DNA of 64,000 bases, taken from positions 1 to 64,000 of the forward strand of contig VDMD01000097.1 of NCBI GenBank assembly GCA_007026445.1, given 5' to 3'. This document shows, in pieces, positions 35,399-45,830 of this stretch; position 1 is the stretch's first letter, and each line of letters opens with the position of its first letter. This DNA is from Schizophyllum amplum. Its lineage: Eukaryota > Basidiomycota > Agaricomycetes > Agaricales > Schizophyllaceae. Made by a program: the position numbers and the translations under genes. The notes beneath the pieces are model-generated. The model ran no database searches, had not been told where the DNA came from, and saw nothing but the letters and a program-made list of their open reading frames with translations.

Positions 35399-37314
35399 AT
35401 GAACATGGCACGCGCAGACGGCGGCAACGCCTACCTCATCGAAATGAGCGCCCTGCAGAACGGCGACTACGACATGTGAGTCCCCGTGCGCGATCTCCTC
35501 CCCCCTCACTCATCTTTCCCCAGGTCGTACATGGTCCCCCTCCAGATCGGCACCCCGCCGCAGTCGGTCTACGTCCAGGTTGACACCGGCTCCTCCGACC
35601 TCTGGATCGCGTCCCCCTCCTGCTCCACATCCGCGTGCGGCGCCTCTGGCCACACCTACGACCCCTCCTCCTCCTCCTCTGCCCAGACCACCGACGCGGA
35701 CTTCTCCATCACCTACCTCCAGGGCCAAGTCTCCGGCGACATCGTCAATGATGTCGTGCGCCTCGGCCCCACTTCTGTCACCGCCCAGTCGCTCGCGGCA
35801 GCATCCAACGTCACCAACGAGCCCCTTGACGACAAGTTCAATGGCGTGCTGGGGCTCGCGCTCCCGGCGAACTCGCTGATCAAGGCGGACGGCGGTGGCG
35901 ACGCCATCACTGCGGGGCTCTTCCGCGCTGATGGTGCACCGGGGAACCCGTTCGTCGGGCTCCTGATGGAGCGCCCGGGCAGCGACCGCTACCCGTCTCT
36001 CATGGGGCTCGGCATGCACCCCTCGGCGGACCAGCTGCGCCTGTCGGGCGGCGGCGCCGTCGAGGACGCGGTGACCTACCTGGGCCTCTCAGCGGACGAG
36101 GCAGGCGAGCTGCTCTTCAAGGTGCAGCTCGCCGGCATCGAGGCGCACCCGTCGACGCTGGACACGGCGTCCGAGAACACGCTCGACAAGGACGTGTCCC
36201 TGCTCGGCGCGCCGCTGCGCGCGGTCTTCGACTCCGGCGTCCCCCTCATCCTCACCACGTCCACGATTGCGAACGCGGTGTACGGGAGCATCGGCGTCGG
36301 CCCGGGCAGCGACGGCATCTACTACCTCCCGTGCTCGACCCCGCTCAACCTCACCTTCACGCTCGCCGAGTCCGGGTCGAACGACTCGCCGCGCATCGAC
36401 GTGCCCATCCACCCCAGCGACCTCGTCCTGCAGGCCGGCGGCGGCGGACAGGGCGCGGGCACCGGATCGTGCACGGGCGCCATCCAGGCCGTCGCGGATC
36501 TCGACAGCTCCTCCGCGAACGGCGCAGGCGTCGACATCGTCCTCGGCACGCCCTTCATGCGCAACGTCTACAGCGTCTTCGCATACGAGAACCCCGACGC
36601 CTGGCACGGCAAGCGCAGGCGCAGAGAAGAGGGATCCGCGAGAGCCCTCTCGGACTGGCGGCGAGAGGGTGATGGCGATGCGCGCCTCTCGGACTGGCGA
36701 CGCGACGAGCACGATGAGCACGTGCCACGCCTGCGGCGCCGCAGGCGTCGGGCTGACCGTGCTGTGCCCTCGTCCCCTCGGTCTTCGCACAAATCCGCTC
36801 GCTCCTCCAGGGCAACCTCCGACACGCCGTTCCTCGGCATAGTTCCGCTGACCGACCCTACATGGGCGGCGCGCGAGTTTGAGGTCGTGAACGTCCGCGG
36901 GCTGTCGTATCCGGACCCCGACGCGGTCGATGCTGGCGACGTGGATGCTTCGGGAGCGACGACCGGAAGCAGCGGCGGCTTAGCGCTGGGCGTGAAGATC
37001 TTCCTGGGCATTCTCGGTGAGCGATGGGCGACGCTGGAAAGTATAATATTGCTAAACTTGCGAATGTAGGCTTCTTCATCCTCTGTGGGCTACTCTTCGC
37101 TGCCCGGTTCTTCTATATACGCCGGAAAGCGCAGAACGCCACACCGGAGGAGAAGGCGGCGGCGGAGGCCAAGCAGACAGGTGAGTGGTATGCGGTGGAT
37201 GCTCGACAGCTAAATGACCCTGATATAGAAACCACCGCAAGCTGGCGCTCGTCTGCGGAGCTTGTCAAGGATAAGTCGCAGTTCCAGGACATCAACGGCG
37301 TCAAGCTAGATTGA
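35399..37314 (+). CDS. Membrane-anchored pepsin-type aspartic protease (A1), paralogue
   Basis: Model: exons 35399-35475, 35524-37016, 37070-37314; 604 aa. Catalytic motifs are VDTGSSDLW and FDSGVPLIL. The conserved block VDIVLGTPFMRNVYSVFAY marks the C-terminal lobe. A short Arg-rich stretch is followed by FLGIVPLTDPTWAAREFEVV and a transmembrane helix (FFILCGLLFAARFFYIRRK). The cytoplasmic tail is only ~60 residues, against ~450 in the paralogue at 28137-32777. Exon edges around the helix match that paralogue. No signal peptide is visible after the proposed ATG; a hydrophobic stretch upstream (~35265-35310) lacks an ATG, so a 5' exon may be missing. A 48-bp in-frame segment (37182-37229) begins GTGAGT and ends TAG, and could be an alternative intron. 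Confidence 0.83.
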
Positions 37315-38000
37315 TCGTGGCTATCGACTGCGAGCATCCTGTGTCTCCGAGCTCGCAAGTGCTATAGCGCTGATGGACGCTCTCCTACCTATCGTCGAGT
37401 ACCGGCCTCCTTATATACCGCGCCCCGCTGTGCCCCCATGGACATACGCTGGCCTGCGTTGAGCATCGCCCTAGCTTCTGCACGACTGCATCGCCTGCTG
37501 TATCCAGTAAGTACTTGTCCTAGACGCTATACTTGAGAACTACATGGACTCAATACTCGTCGCTGTGGCGATGTTCAGGACAAGGGCGACCGCACCTAAG
37601 GCGGGGATATGGGTCCCTTGAATGAGTGGCCCGCCGAACGGCCTACTTTCATGGAAAAATTCGGAAGCAAGCCCAAGCGGAGTTGACGTTGACAATGAAA
37701 GCCCAGATACCGGGCACACATTGCGTGACGAAGCACCTTCACCGCCTGTGACGCATATCCCGATGGCGCAGGAGAATGCCCTCGGCAAACGCCGCCATCC
37801 ATCCTCCCTTCGGGAAACGCTCACTGAAGTGGCTACTCGATGGCGCCTGGGATCCAGATGATTCATGAAATATCGGATGTAACACATTCGTCATATCCGA
37901 CGACCCACTTTCCCCTCTCATAAAAGCGCAACCCCACCAGCACTTTCCTTTCAAGACTCCGTCTAAACAGAGTGAATCTCCAGCGACCTTTTGATCAGCC

Positions 38001-39315
38001 ATGGCTACTCCGAGTATTCCCGTTGAGGAGATGTTCTTTCCCCGTGGCGAGGTGAGTCCACCTTTCATCGGAAAGCGTACAGGCAGTCCTCATCCTCCAT
38101 AGAAATATGATATCTCAATCATTCCCGACCTTACTGACAAGGTCACCCTCGTCACCGGCGCCAAGTATGTGTATCCGTGCTATTATCAAAACCTCGCACT
38201 TATCAACATCGTTCCAGCTCGCCAGGGAGCATTGGCTACCATGTCGCGCAGCACCTGGCCTCCAAGGGAGCCAAGGTCTACATTGGCGCTCGCGCCGCAG
38301 AAAAGGCCAACAGTGCTATAGCACAAATGCTGCAGGACAATCCTACGCTCGAACCCAACCAGCTTGCGCCATTCATCGCGGATATCGGCGATTTGAAGCA
38401 GGTTGCCGGTGCAGTTGATGAGCTTATGAAAAAAGAGAGTCGCCTGGATATACTTGTCAACAACGCGGCGCTGTAGGTGAGCCTTACTTTCGGGCGATAC
38501 CGTGTTCTGATATATATATCGTAGACTCGCTCGTCCGCTAGACAAGAACGACTACGGTTTATCCGTGTCGATGACGACGAAGTAGGCGTCTCCGTGCGGA
38601 TTCGTGCCAAGGTCTCATTTTTCCTACAGCCATCTCGGACCATTCCTTCTCACATCAAAGCTCCTACCGCTCCTTGAAAAGGCCGCCGCAATAAGTCCGG
38701 AAGCTCCGCGAATCGTCTTTGTTAGTGTTGTCGTTCCGTCGTTGCTGGTATCCGACGCGCTAATGCTCTTGACCTAGGTTGCCGCTGGGTCCGTCAAGTG
38801 GCTGCCACCTACAGTCCGCTTCCGGTCTGCCGACGATCTTAACGCGGACATGGGCGGGCCGGATGGCTTCATGCCCAACTTCACCCGTTACTGTATGTCC
38901 TTGCCGCATCTTCTTTCGTCGTCTCTCCATCCCCTTGCCTTCGGAAATCTATTGGAAAACTAACATTGCCTCAGCTCTCAGCAAACTCGCCAACGTCCTC
39001 ACCGCGAAGGAGCTGCAACGCCGGGCGCCTTTCCTCACTGCACTCGCTGTGCACCCGGGCGAGATTGTCACTACTGGGACGCGCGCCATGATGGAGGTCT
39101 CGGGCGGTGCTCCCGCGCTCGCAATGAATGTCGAAGACGGTGCGCTGACACCGCTCTACGCTGCCGCTGCCCCCGAGGCGGGAAAGCTTGGCGGCGCATT
39201 TATCTTTCCGTACAAGGAGGTCGCTCCCGAAGAGGGACTTCCGGCTGATGAGGCGCTGGCCATGGAGCTGTGGGAGACCAGTGAGAAGGTCGTTGCGGAG
39301 GTGCTCGCGTCATGA
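38001..39315 (+). CDS. Short-chain dehydrogenase/reductase (SDR)
   Basis: NAD(P)(H)-dependent oxidoreductase of unknown substrate. Model: exons 38001-38051, 38103-38164, 38218-38472, 38525-38581, 38630-38726, 38778-38892, 38975-39315; 325 aa. The cofactor motif TGANSPGSIG is assembled across intron 2, followed by VYIGAR. NNAAL is completed across intron 3. The catalytic tetrad is recognisable: Asn in TTNHLGPF (completed across intron 4), Ser in RIVFVS, and Tyr/Lys in YSLSKLAN (split by intron 6). HPGEIVTTG follows, the usual post-catalytic block. Only the exon 5/6 junction is uncertain by a codon. A decayed inverted copy lies at 43.4-44.9 kb. Confidence 0.85.
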
Positions 39316-40195
39316 GCCTTGGTGACCATAACAGGCTTCGAAAACACTGACTCTTTGGACCATGCGCGAATAGTCTGTATTACCAGGTCTGTACTACAAT
39401 ATCGTAAGCTTCATCTGAAGCGCTCTTCGATATCTTGCAACCTTCGACGGCTTACTTTCTCTGCGAGCCTCAAGACCTTAGAGAGAAGAGGTGCCGCTGG
39501 AAAGGTCCGTCTTCCCGTTAATGCCAGCCGTAGCTGTACGGAGACGGCGAATGGCGCATTACATCGACAGCACAACTAACATAGATTTGCGGCACGACCG
39601 CGGAGTGCTCGCTGGGAAACCTGCTACGTAGGCGTGAGCAATGTCAGAAAACCGGCTGTGATTGAACCTGGATTGAACGAGACTGCACGCTTGCGGCAAA
39701 TGCCGGCGGCCACAACGTCATCAATGTGTGGCGCGCGTCGTCGCGCGACGTCCGAACTTCAGGCTTCCACGCCGCGTTCAAGAGTCTGCCTACATATTGA
39801 TAAAGCTCTGAACTGGAAGCTATAGACATAGTGTACCCATTGCCGCTTCAAGCGTCCGAAAGGATGAAGAACTGGGTGTCCTGCGGACGCGCCGTTTTAC
39901 GCGGGAGAATTCTCAGATCTCAAGCAAAACACTTCAAACTTCGTAGGAGTGTCCGATGATCCCATTAGATCAGACTGTCCCTTTACACCACAGCAAGATT
40001 TCCGTAATGAGAGGCGCTGTGCGCCGGACAAAATCCGAGCAGGTGAAAAACCATTTGCACAGCCACCGTTTGCGAAGGGACTCACGTGAATAGCACATTG
40101 CTCACGCCCTCCCCAACAACCGACAGTACACCCATCCACAGAATCACACCCAAGTCCTGCGTCGCCTCATCTCCTGCTTACTCGATGGTAGCTGC
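39316..40195. other. Intergenic, nothing recognised
   Basis: No convincing gene is visible; frames are short and shadowed. It includes the 3' flank of the dehydrogenase gene. Confidence 0.35.
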
Positions 40196-40775
40196 CCACA
40201 ATAATGATGGTAGTACATAGCTGCCCAGTCATAATGGTAGCAGCTGCCCAGTCATAATGGTAGCAGCCGCCCACAATGAGGATAGCGCTAGCCACCGTCA
40301 CGCTGAGTAGTACTTAGTGGGCCCTACATCCGGGGGTCTACAACGATGGTAGGCCACAATTATACTTGGCTGATTACGGCCACGATGATCCTGGAGTGAC
40401 TACGGCCACGAGAATACTTCTGTGATTACAGCCGCGATGGTATTAGTTCCGCGAGGCCCGTGCAGGTATATATATAAAGAAACACAGATATGCCACACCT
40501 AGTCTGTTCGTGCACCCTAGTACTTACTTAGGTACACCCAGTACTTAGGAGCACCCAGTACTTAGGTGCACCTAGTACTTGGGTGCACGATCCATAGCCC
40601 AACCCTCGACACGCTCAACCCCTCGACACGCCCGAACCGTCGCCCCCGCTCCATAGGCGCCTGAGAACGCAGGACTCGCAGGACGTGTACACCCACCCGC
40701 AGGACTCGTGCACCCGCCCGCAGGACTCGTGTCCACCCGCAGGACGCGTGTCCACCCGCAGGACGCGCAGGGCCC
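40196..40775. repeat. Three short tandem-repeat arrays
   Basis: Around 40196-40275, about three copies of a unit containing CATAATGGTAGCAGCTGCCCA occur. Around 40500-40588, four copies of a ~17-bp unit with CACCTAGTACTT or CACCCAGTACTT occur. Around 40670-40770, five copies of a ~20-bp unit with CCCGCAGGACTCGTG occur. They lie downstream of the GT32 gene and have no coding function that I can support. Confidence 0.75.
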
Positions 40776-40801
40776 AGCCGTCTCTGCCTGCCGTCTTCCG
40801 C

Positions 40802-42061
40802 TCACCACCGCTTCTCCTCCGCCCCCGGGCTGGGGCTGCGCGGTGACGCGCTCCGCGGTGTTAGCGCGTGCTCCTCGTCCCACGGCAGCGAGCTGTACGC
40901 CGCGCGCTTCCGCTCGTGCGCGGCCGAGCAGAGCGACTGCGCTGCGTAGCCGCCGCACACGAACACGCCGAGCGCGAGGATCGGCCGCCACGTCCAGCGG
41001 ATGATGCGCAGGATCCACTCGACGATTTTGCCGACTATCTTGATCGCGGTGGCGTCGCCGCGGTGCCAGGAGCTGTAGGGGAAGTTAGCTGGGGTGACTG
41101 GGGGGAGGGGGAGGGAAGGTGATGCGAGGGCGAGTTGAAGGAGTTGACGTACGCGGCGCCGAAGTGCTCGAAGATGTGGTTGTTGCTGATCCCGCCGAGT
41201 TTGTAGCCCTCGGGGAGGACCTTGAGCTGGTCGCGTTGCGGGTAGTGGGCGTGCATGGTGGAGATGAAGTGGCAGCCCGCGGAGAACCTAGCCAGCGAGG
41301 TCAGTGACTGAGGCGCCGACGACAAGTCCAGACTAGAAACGCACATGTCCGTCGCGTAGAGCGAGATCCAGTTGAGATCGTACGCGCGGAGGCGCTCGAT
41401 CACAAAGCCGAGGAAGGGATTGCCCGGTGTGGAGGTGAGGAACGCGTTGTTGATGCCCGTCGGGAGTCCCGGCGGGGAGAGCCAGGACTGCGTGAGGAAC
41501 GCGTCGAGGGGGACCTTGCACTTGACGTCCAAATCGAGGTAGATACCACCCATTTTGTTGAGGATGAGGTACCGGATGACGTTGGAGCGCTGGATCTCTG
41601 CGAGGGGGAAGGTGAGCGGGCGGGACGCCTCAAGGCGCGGGGCACGCACCCTGTCCGTACCCGCGATACATGTCGTACAAGTCGGGGTAGTTCTCCTGCA
41701 CGAACGCATTCGCGTTCTCGTCCTCCCACATGATGAAGGTCCAGTTGCGCCCCTGGTGCGCGTCGAGACAGGACTGGCGCCCCGCGATCCACTTGTCGCG
41801 CATCTCGATATCGCCTAAGCGGACCTGGTGCAGAATGCGGGGGACGATCTCTGGCGCGTCGGGCGGGGGGCGGACGGCTGCCAGGTCGAAGCCGTCGCCC
41901 TCGCCAATGATGGAAGTCGGGAGGAAGGTGAAAGCAAAGTAGGTGTACGCGAGGCAGTAGGCGATGTAGATGCGGTGGCGCGCAAACCAGGTGAGGGCGA
42001 GCACGGCGGGGGCGGCGATGCAGGCGAGCCGGCGCGCTGAGGAGCGCGGGAGGGAGGGCAT
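40802..42061 (-). CDS. Glycosyltransferase family 32 (mannosyltransferase-like), membrane protein
   Basis: Likely a Golgi enzyme transferring a sugar from a nucleotide donor to glycoproteins or glycolipids. Transcript-order model: 42061-41650, 41597-41345, 41287-41153, 41072-40802; 356 aa, phases consistent. The N-terminal hydrophobic segment (LACIAAPAVLALTWF plus YIAYCLAYTYFAFTF) is a signal anchor. IPRILHQV-type start of the domain (VPRILHQVRLGD), NWTFIMWEDEN, and the metal-binding DXD in GGIYLDLDVKC define GT32. A second hydrophobic segment (WRPILALGVFVCGG) near the C-terminus is usual in mushroom members. Donor and acceptor sugars cannot be told from sequence. The last intron uses GTACGT within GCCGCGTACG. 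Confidence 0.85.
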
Positions 42062-42448
42062 GGCGGGCAATAGGAAGGTGTACAGAAACAAGAAACACAA
42101 ACAAAAAGCGATACAATACTGCCAAGATAAATAACCAATCAGCCGTGCAAAATAGCAGCTGATTCAAGATTGCCGTTCCACGCTCGCAGGCACCGCCCTC
42201 CGTCGACTTGCCCATGCCCCATGCCGCTCAGACGGTACTTGGACCCTCCTGGTGACGGTAAAACGGTATACGGGGCGAGGTGGGTAAGCCCAGGGTAAAG
42301 CCCGCTAAATATTGCTCTCCAGATCCAGACCTCGCAGAACAATGGAAGCGCGCGTGAAACAATTGCATTACGAGCTCATTCTTATGTCACCGTTCCTCGG
42401 GACTCGGCGCCTATCCTGTTCGGGCCGATATTCCGGTTACCCTCCGAC

Positions 42449-43030
42449 AGGACCCCTGAATATACGCCTAAATGTCTGATACCAAAATTACCCTTTCTGG
42501 GCGTTCTTGTCCGGACACCAAAAAGTCGATTCCGCGGTTCTTGTCCGGACTTGTATCAGGCCTAGAAAATATTCATTTTTTCGCTGATTTTTTTTCACGG
42601 GCTACAAGGTTGTTTTTAGTGATACTTGAAGCTTTTTATAGCCTTTCACTGCAGCGGGATGACCCGTTCGAGCTTTACAAAGGCATAAAATAATATTTTG
42701 GGCAAGTTTTGGGCGAATCGAACCATCGAGCGGCGAAAACAACCGGTAAATGCCTTGAAACTTGCTGAAATCGCGAGAAAACCGTTGCACCACGAAGCCT
42801 TTCTTGGGCACTATTACTGACTGTGAATGGGAGTTGGCAGCCTTCCTGGTCAAGACCGTGGGCGGCGGACGCCGCCGGTCCATCCGTGTCCGGACTAGTA
42901 TCAGACCTTGACCGCCTTCCAGCCCAGTTCCAGCCGTTCGTGTCCGGACTCGTACCAGACCTTGGCCCTCAATTTTGGCCATTCTTGTCCGGACTCGTAT
43001 CAGACATTTAGGCGTATATTCAGGGGTCCT
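42449..43030. mobile_element. hAT-like MITE with perfect 34-bp TIRs and 8-bp TSD
   Basis: The left end (42449-42482) and right end (42997-43030) are perfect inverted repeats of 34 bp beginning AGGACCCCTGAATATACG. The element is flanked on both sides by the 8-bp direct repeat CCTCCGAC (42441-42448 and 43031-43038), the target duplication size of hAT transposons. Inside both ends the core TGTCCGGAC recurs five times, usually followed by TCGTATCAGAC-like sequence; these are likely subterminal transposase-binding sites. The 582-bp element has no transposase gene, so it would need one supplied in trans. Confidence 0.93.
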
Positions 43031-43374
43031 CCTCCGACGCTTGACCGCCGCAAGACCGCCGCCACGACGCGTCTGCCGCCGAGCAAGGCGAACGACGCCC
43101 GTCCCCCGAACATCCACACAGCAAAGTACCTTGAGTCCATCTAAAGTATAAAGTCTAACACAGACACTTGATAAGCGTCCGCCGCGCTGCCGAGCCGCTG
43201 CCTTCAACGTTCAATCGAAGTGGGAAGGCATCTGTACATCGTGTCGAGAATGATACTGGATAGTAGGACAATTGTATTCCTGTGATACATACAACTATTA
43301 TGTATCCACACATGTCCCACACGCAGTCGGTCCTCGAAACCCGCCTTAGTTATCTCTGCCACTCTGGCCTCAGG

Positions 43375-44882
43375 TCGTGAGCAAACGACCTTCTCACTCT
43401 TCGCCAGCGCCGCACTGTCAGCCGGAGATCCCTCTTCGAGGGCGACCTCCTTGTACGAAAAGATAACTGCGCCGCCGAGCTTTCCCGCCACGGGCCAGAG
43501 CGGTGTCAGCGCGCCGTCTTTCGCTACCAAATTCAGTCTTTAGTTATAGCCATTGCGTGCGCGGAAGCGCCTCCCGAGACCTCCATAACGCGCGCCCGTG
43601 CCCGTCGAACGTCGGTCGCGGGAGACTATGTGCCCGTAGTGACAATCCCTGCCCGTAGTGACAATCCCTGCCCGTACTGACAATCCCTGCCCGTAGTGAC
43701 AGTCTTTGCCCGTAGTGACAATCTCGTCCGGGTGCACAGCGAGCGCAGTGAGGAGGGATGTCCGGCCTTCGCGGTGAGGACGTTGGCGAGCTTACTGAGA
43801 GCTGGGAGAAGTTGAGCTTGTCGAGGGCTGATGAGAAGCGAGCTTAGGACTGAGAGCTGGGAGAAGTTGAGCTTGCTTCCAGCTGAGAGAAGTTGACCTG
43901 GCTGAGAGCTGAGAGAAGTGAGCTTGCCGAGAGCTGCGCGCGGAGAAGTGAGCTTGCTTTGAGAGCTGAGCGAAGTGAGCTTGCCGAGAGCTGAGAGAAT
44001 CGAGCTTGCTTCCAGCTGAGAGAAGTGAGCTTCCGTCGATTTCGGAATGAAGGCGAGGGAGGGAGGACGACAGAAGAAACACGGCAAGGACGACAGAAGG
44101 TACGGAAAGGATATACAATAAGTAACGGGATAAGTCGGGCATGAAGCCATCCGGCCTGCCCATGTCCGCGTTGAGATCGTCGACAGGACTGTAGGTGACA
44201 GCCACGTGATAGAGGCCGCAGCGGCCACTTGATAGAGGCAGCGGTCACTTGATAGAGGCAGCGGCAATCTAGGTCAAGAGCATTAGCGCATGGCATACCA
44301 GCAACGACGAGACGACAAGACTGACAAAGACGAGTATATCCAGGCGACTCTCCTTCTTCACGAGCTCGTCTCTTTCTTCACGAGCTCAACAGCCGCACCG
44401 GCGACCTGCTTCAGATCGCCGAAATCCGCGATGAATGCCACGCAAGCTGCTCGGGCTTCAACGTCGGACTGTCCTCCAACATCTCTGCGCTATAGCACTG
44501 TTGGCCTTTTACGCCGCGGCGCGTGCGCCAATGTATGTAGACGTTGGCTCCCTTGGAGGCTGGGTGCTGCGCGACGTATCTCTGGCGGGCCAAACCAATG
44601 TATAATCAGTGCATAAATCCAGTAGATGCGCGAATCCGCCTAGTCTCCCCAGGCAGACCGTAGACGTACAGATACGCCTACTGAGCCCCGGTAACGAGAG
44701 TGACCTTGCCAGTGAGGTCAGAAATGATGGGGAGATCATATTTTCGTGGAGGATGAGCATTGAGAGCCGTCCTGCTAGGTGCTATACTTACAGGCGACTT
44801 ACATACCTCGCCATGGGAAGAAAATCTTGATCTTCGGCGAATATTTCCGGAGAGGCAATTCAATAAAAGGCTGGAAGTTCAC
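43375..44882 (-). pseudogene. Decayed copy of the short-chain dehydrogenase gene
   Basis: Segments clearly related to the gene at 38001-39315 appear in order on the - strand. These are a first-exon remnant (~44882-44825) with the ATG replaced by ATTG, ISDLTGKVTLVTGA ending in a stop (~44690), and VAQHPASKGANVYI (~44580). DDLNADMGRPDGFMPDLSRY lies at ~44165, LSKLANVLTAK at ~43790, and GKLGGAVIFSYKEVALEEG at ~43450. The catalytic Tyr exon is interrupted by an expanded repeat (43790-44035), the NNAAL/TTNHLGPF region is missing, and frames shift repeatedly. It therefore cannot make an enzyme. Upstream similarity to the intact gene's promoter continues to about 45180, showing that the whole unit was duplicated in inverted orientation. 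Confidence 0.85.
43629..44035. repeat. Repeat expansions inside the dehydrogenase pseudogene
   Basis: About 43630-43730 holds five copies of a ~19-bp unit with TGCCCGTAGTGACAATC. About 43790-44035 holds eight or more irregular copies of a unit containing GAGAGCTGAGAGAAGTGAGC. The first array sits where the intact gene has GEIVTTGTRAMM, the second just before the LSKLAN exon. They appear to have grown from short stretches of the original exon and intron. Confidence 0.8.
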
Positions 44883-45266
44883 TGATATGAAGGTGAAGGA
44901 ATGTGCGGGTGGGTCGTGCACAACGGCTGTCCGGCGGCGATTCGGATGTCCTATGCGCTTGCATGGGAGAGGGGATGTGGGTCGACGCAGAGAACTTGAG
45001 CTTGAACATGCGCTACAGCCGGCATCATGTTATCAATAATCATCCGTGCCGAGGTAGGCGGAGCAGCCGCTTCAGCGAATGTTTCCCGAAGGGAGGATAT
45101 CGATGGACGGCGGTGTTTCAAGCGTGGGCATTTTCCTGTGCCATCGGGACAGCATCGGGATATGCGTCGCAGGCGGTCGAAAGTACCCGCGAGCGCATCA
45201 TCCAATACAGTTCAGATGCAGATCACCGTAAATCAACATTTGGGAGCAAGAGTATAGCACTGCCCA

Positions 45267-45603
45267 CAAGAGGTGGTCGATCTCGAAATCGGGTACGCAG
45301 ATGTGCTCGCGTGCGAGCTCCACCCTGCTCCACTTCGGGCCCTCGGAACGGCGGCGAGGTCGGCGGGGTTGTGTCCAGGTTGGGCCGAATCATAGTTGTA
45401 GGCCCACAGAAAGGGAACCAAGGGCATTCTATAGGCTATGAGGTACTGGAATATAACTTTCTACTGAGCATATACCTGAATTACTGCGCGACTGGCAGGC
45501 CTCGCTGACCCCGCGTGCTCGTCCCGAGGGCCCGAAGTGGAGCAGGGTGGAGCTCGCACGCGAGCACATCTGCGTACCCGATTTCGAGATCGACCACCTC
45601 TTG
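45267..45603. mobile_element. hAT-like MITE with 80-bp TIRs and 8-bp TSD
   Basis: The first 80 bp (45267-45346, starting CAAGAGGTGGTCGATCTC) and the last 80 bp (45524-45603) are inverted repeats that I read as identical. Direct 8-bp repeats ACTGCCCA flank the element at 45259-45266 and 45604-45611, as expected for a hAT-type insertion. Total length is 337 bp with no coding capacity. It lies between the promoter remnant of the dehydrogenase pseudogene and the RCE1 gene, about 225 bp upstream of the RCE1 ATG, so it may affect that promoter. Its ends differ from those of the 42449 element, so it is a different family. Confidence 0.9.
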
Positions 45604-45830
45604 ACTGCCCAGGGAGCAGGCTGGGAGCAGGGGAAGAAGAGGAAAAATGAACGTGACCGGTACGTGACCTTCATTGATTGGTCACATCCCCACGTGCCTC
45701 CGTGACGCAGCGCGTGCCTGTCATTTGAAATTGCACTTGCGTCCGAACTTTCATGTTCATCTTTCGCGGCGTTGTTCACTCCAGAAGACATCGCCGTTGA
45801 ATTGTTTGCTGTAAAAATTCCCGCTGAACC

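Noticed and set aside
40572..41018. 148-aa - frame ending in the tandem repeats
   Set aside because: Overlaps the real last exon of the GT32 gene in another frame and reads the 20-bp repeats as protein.
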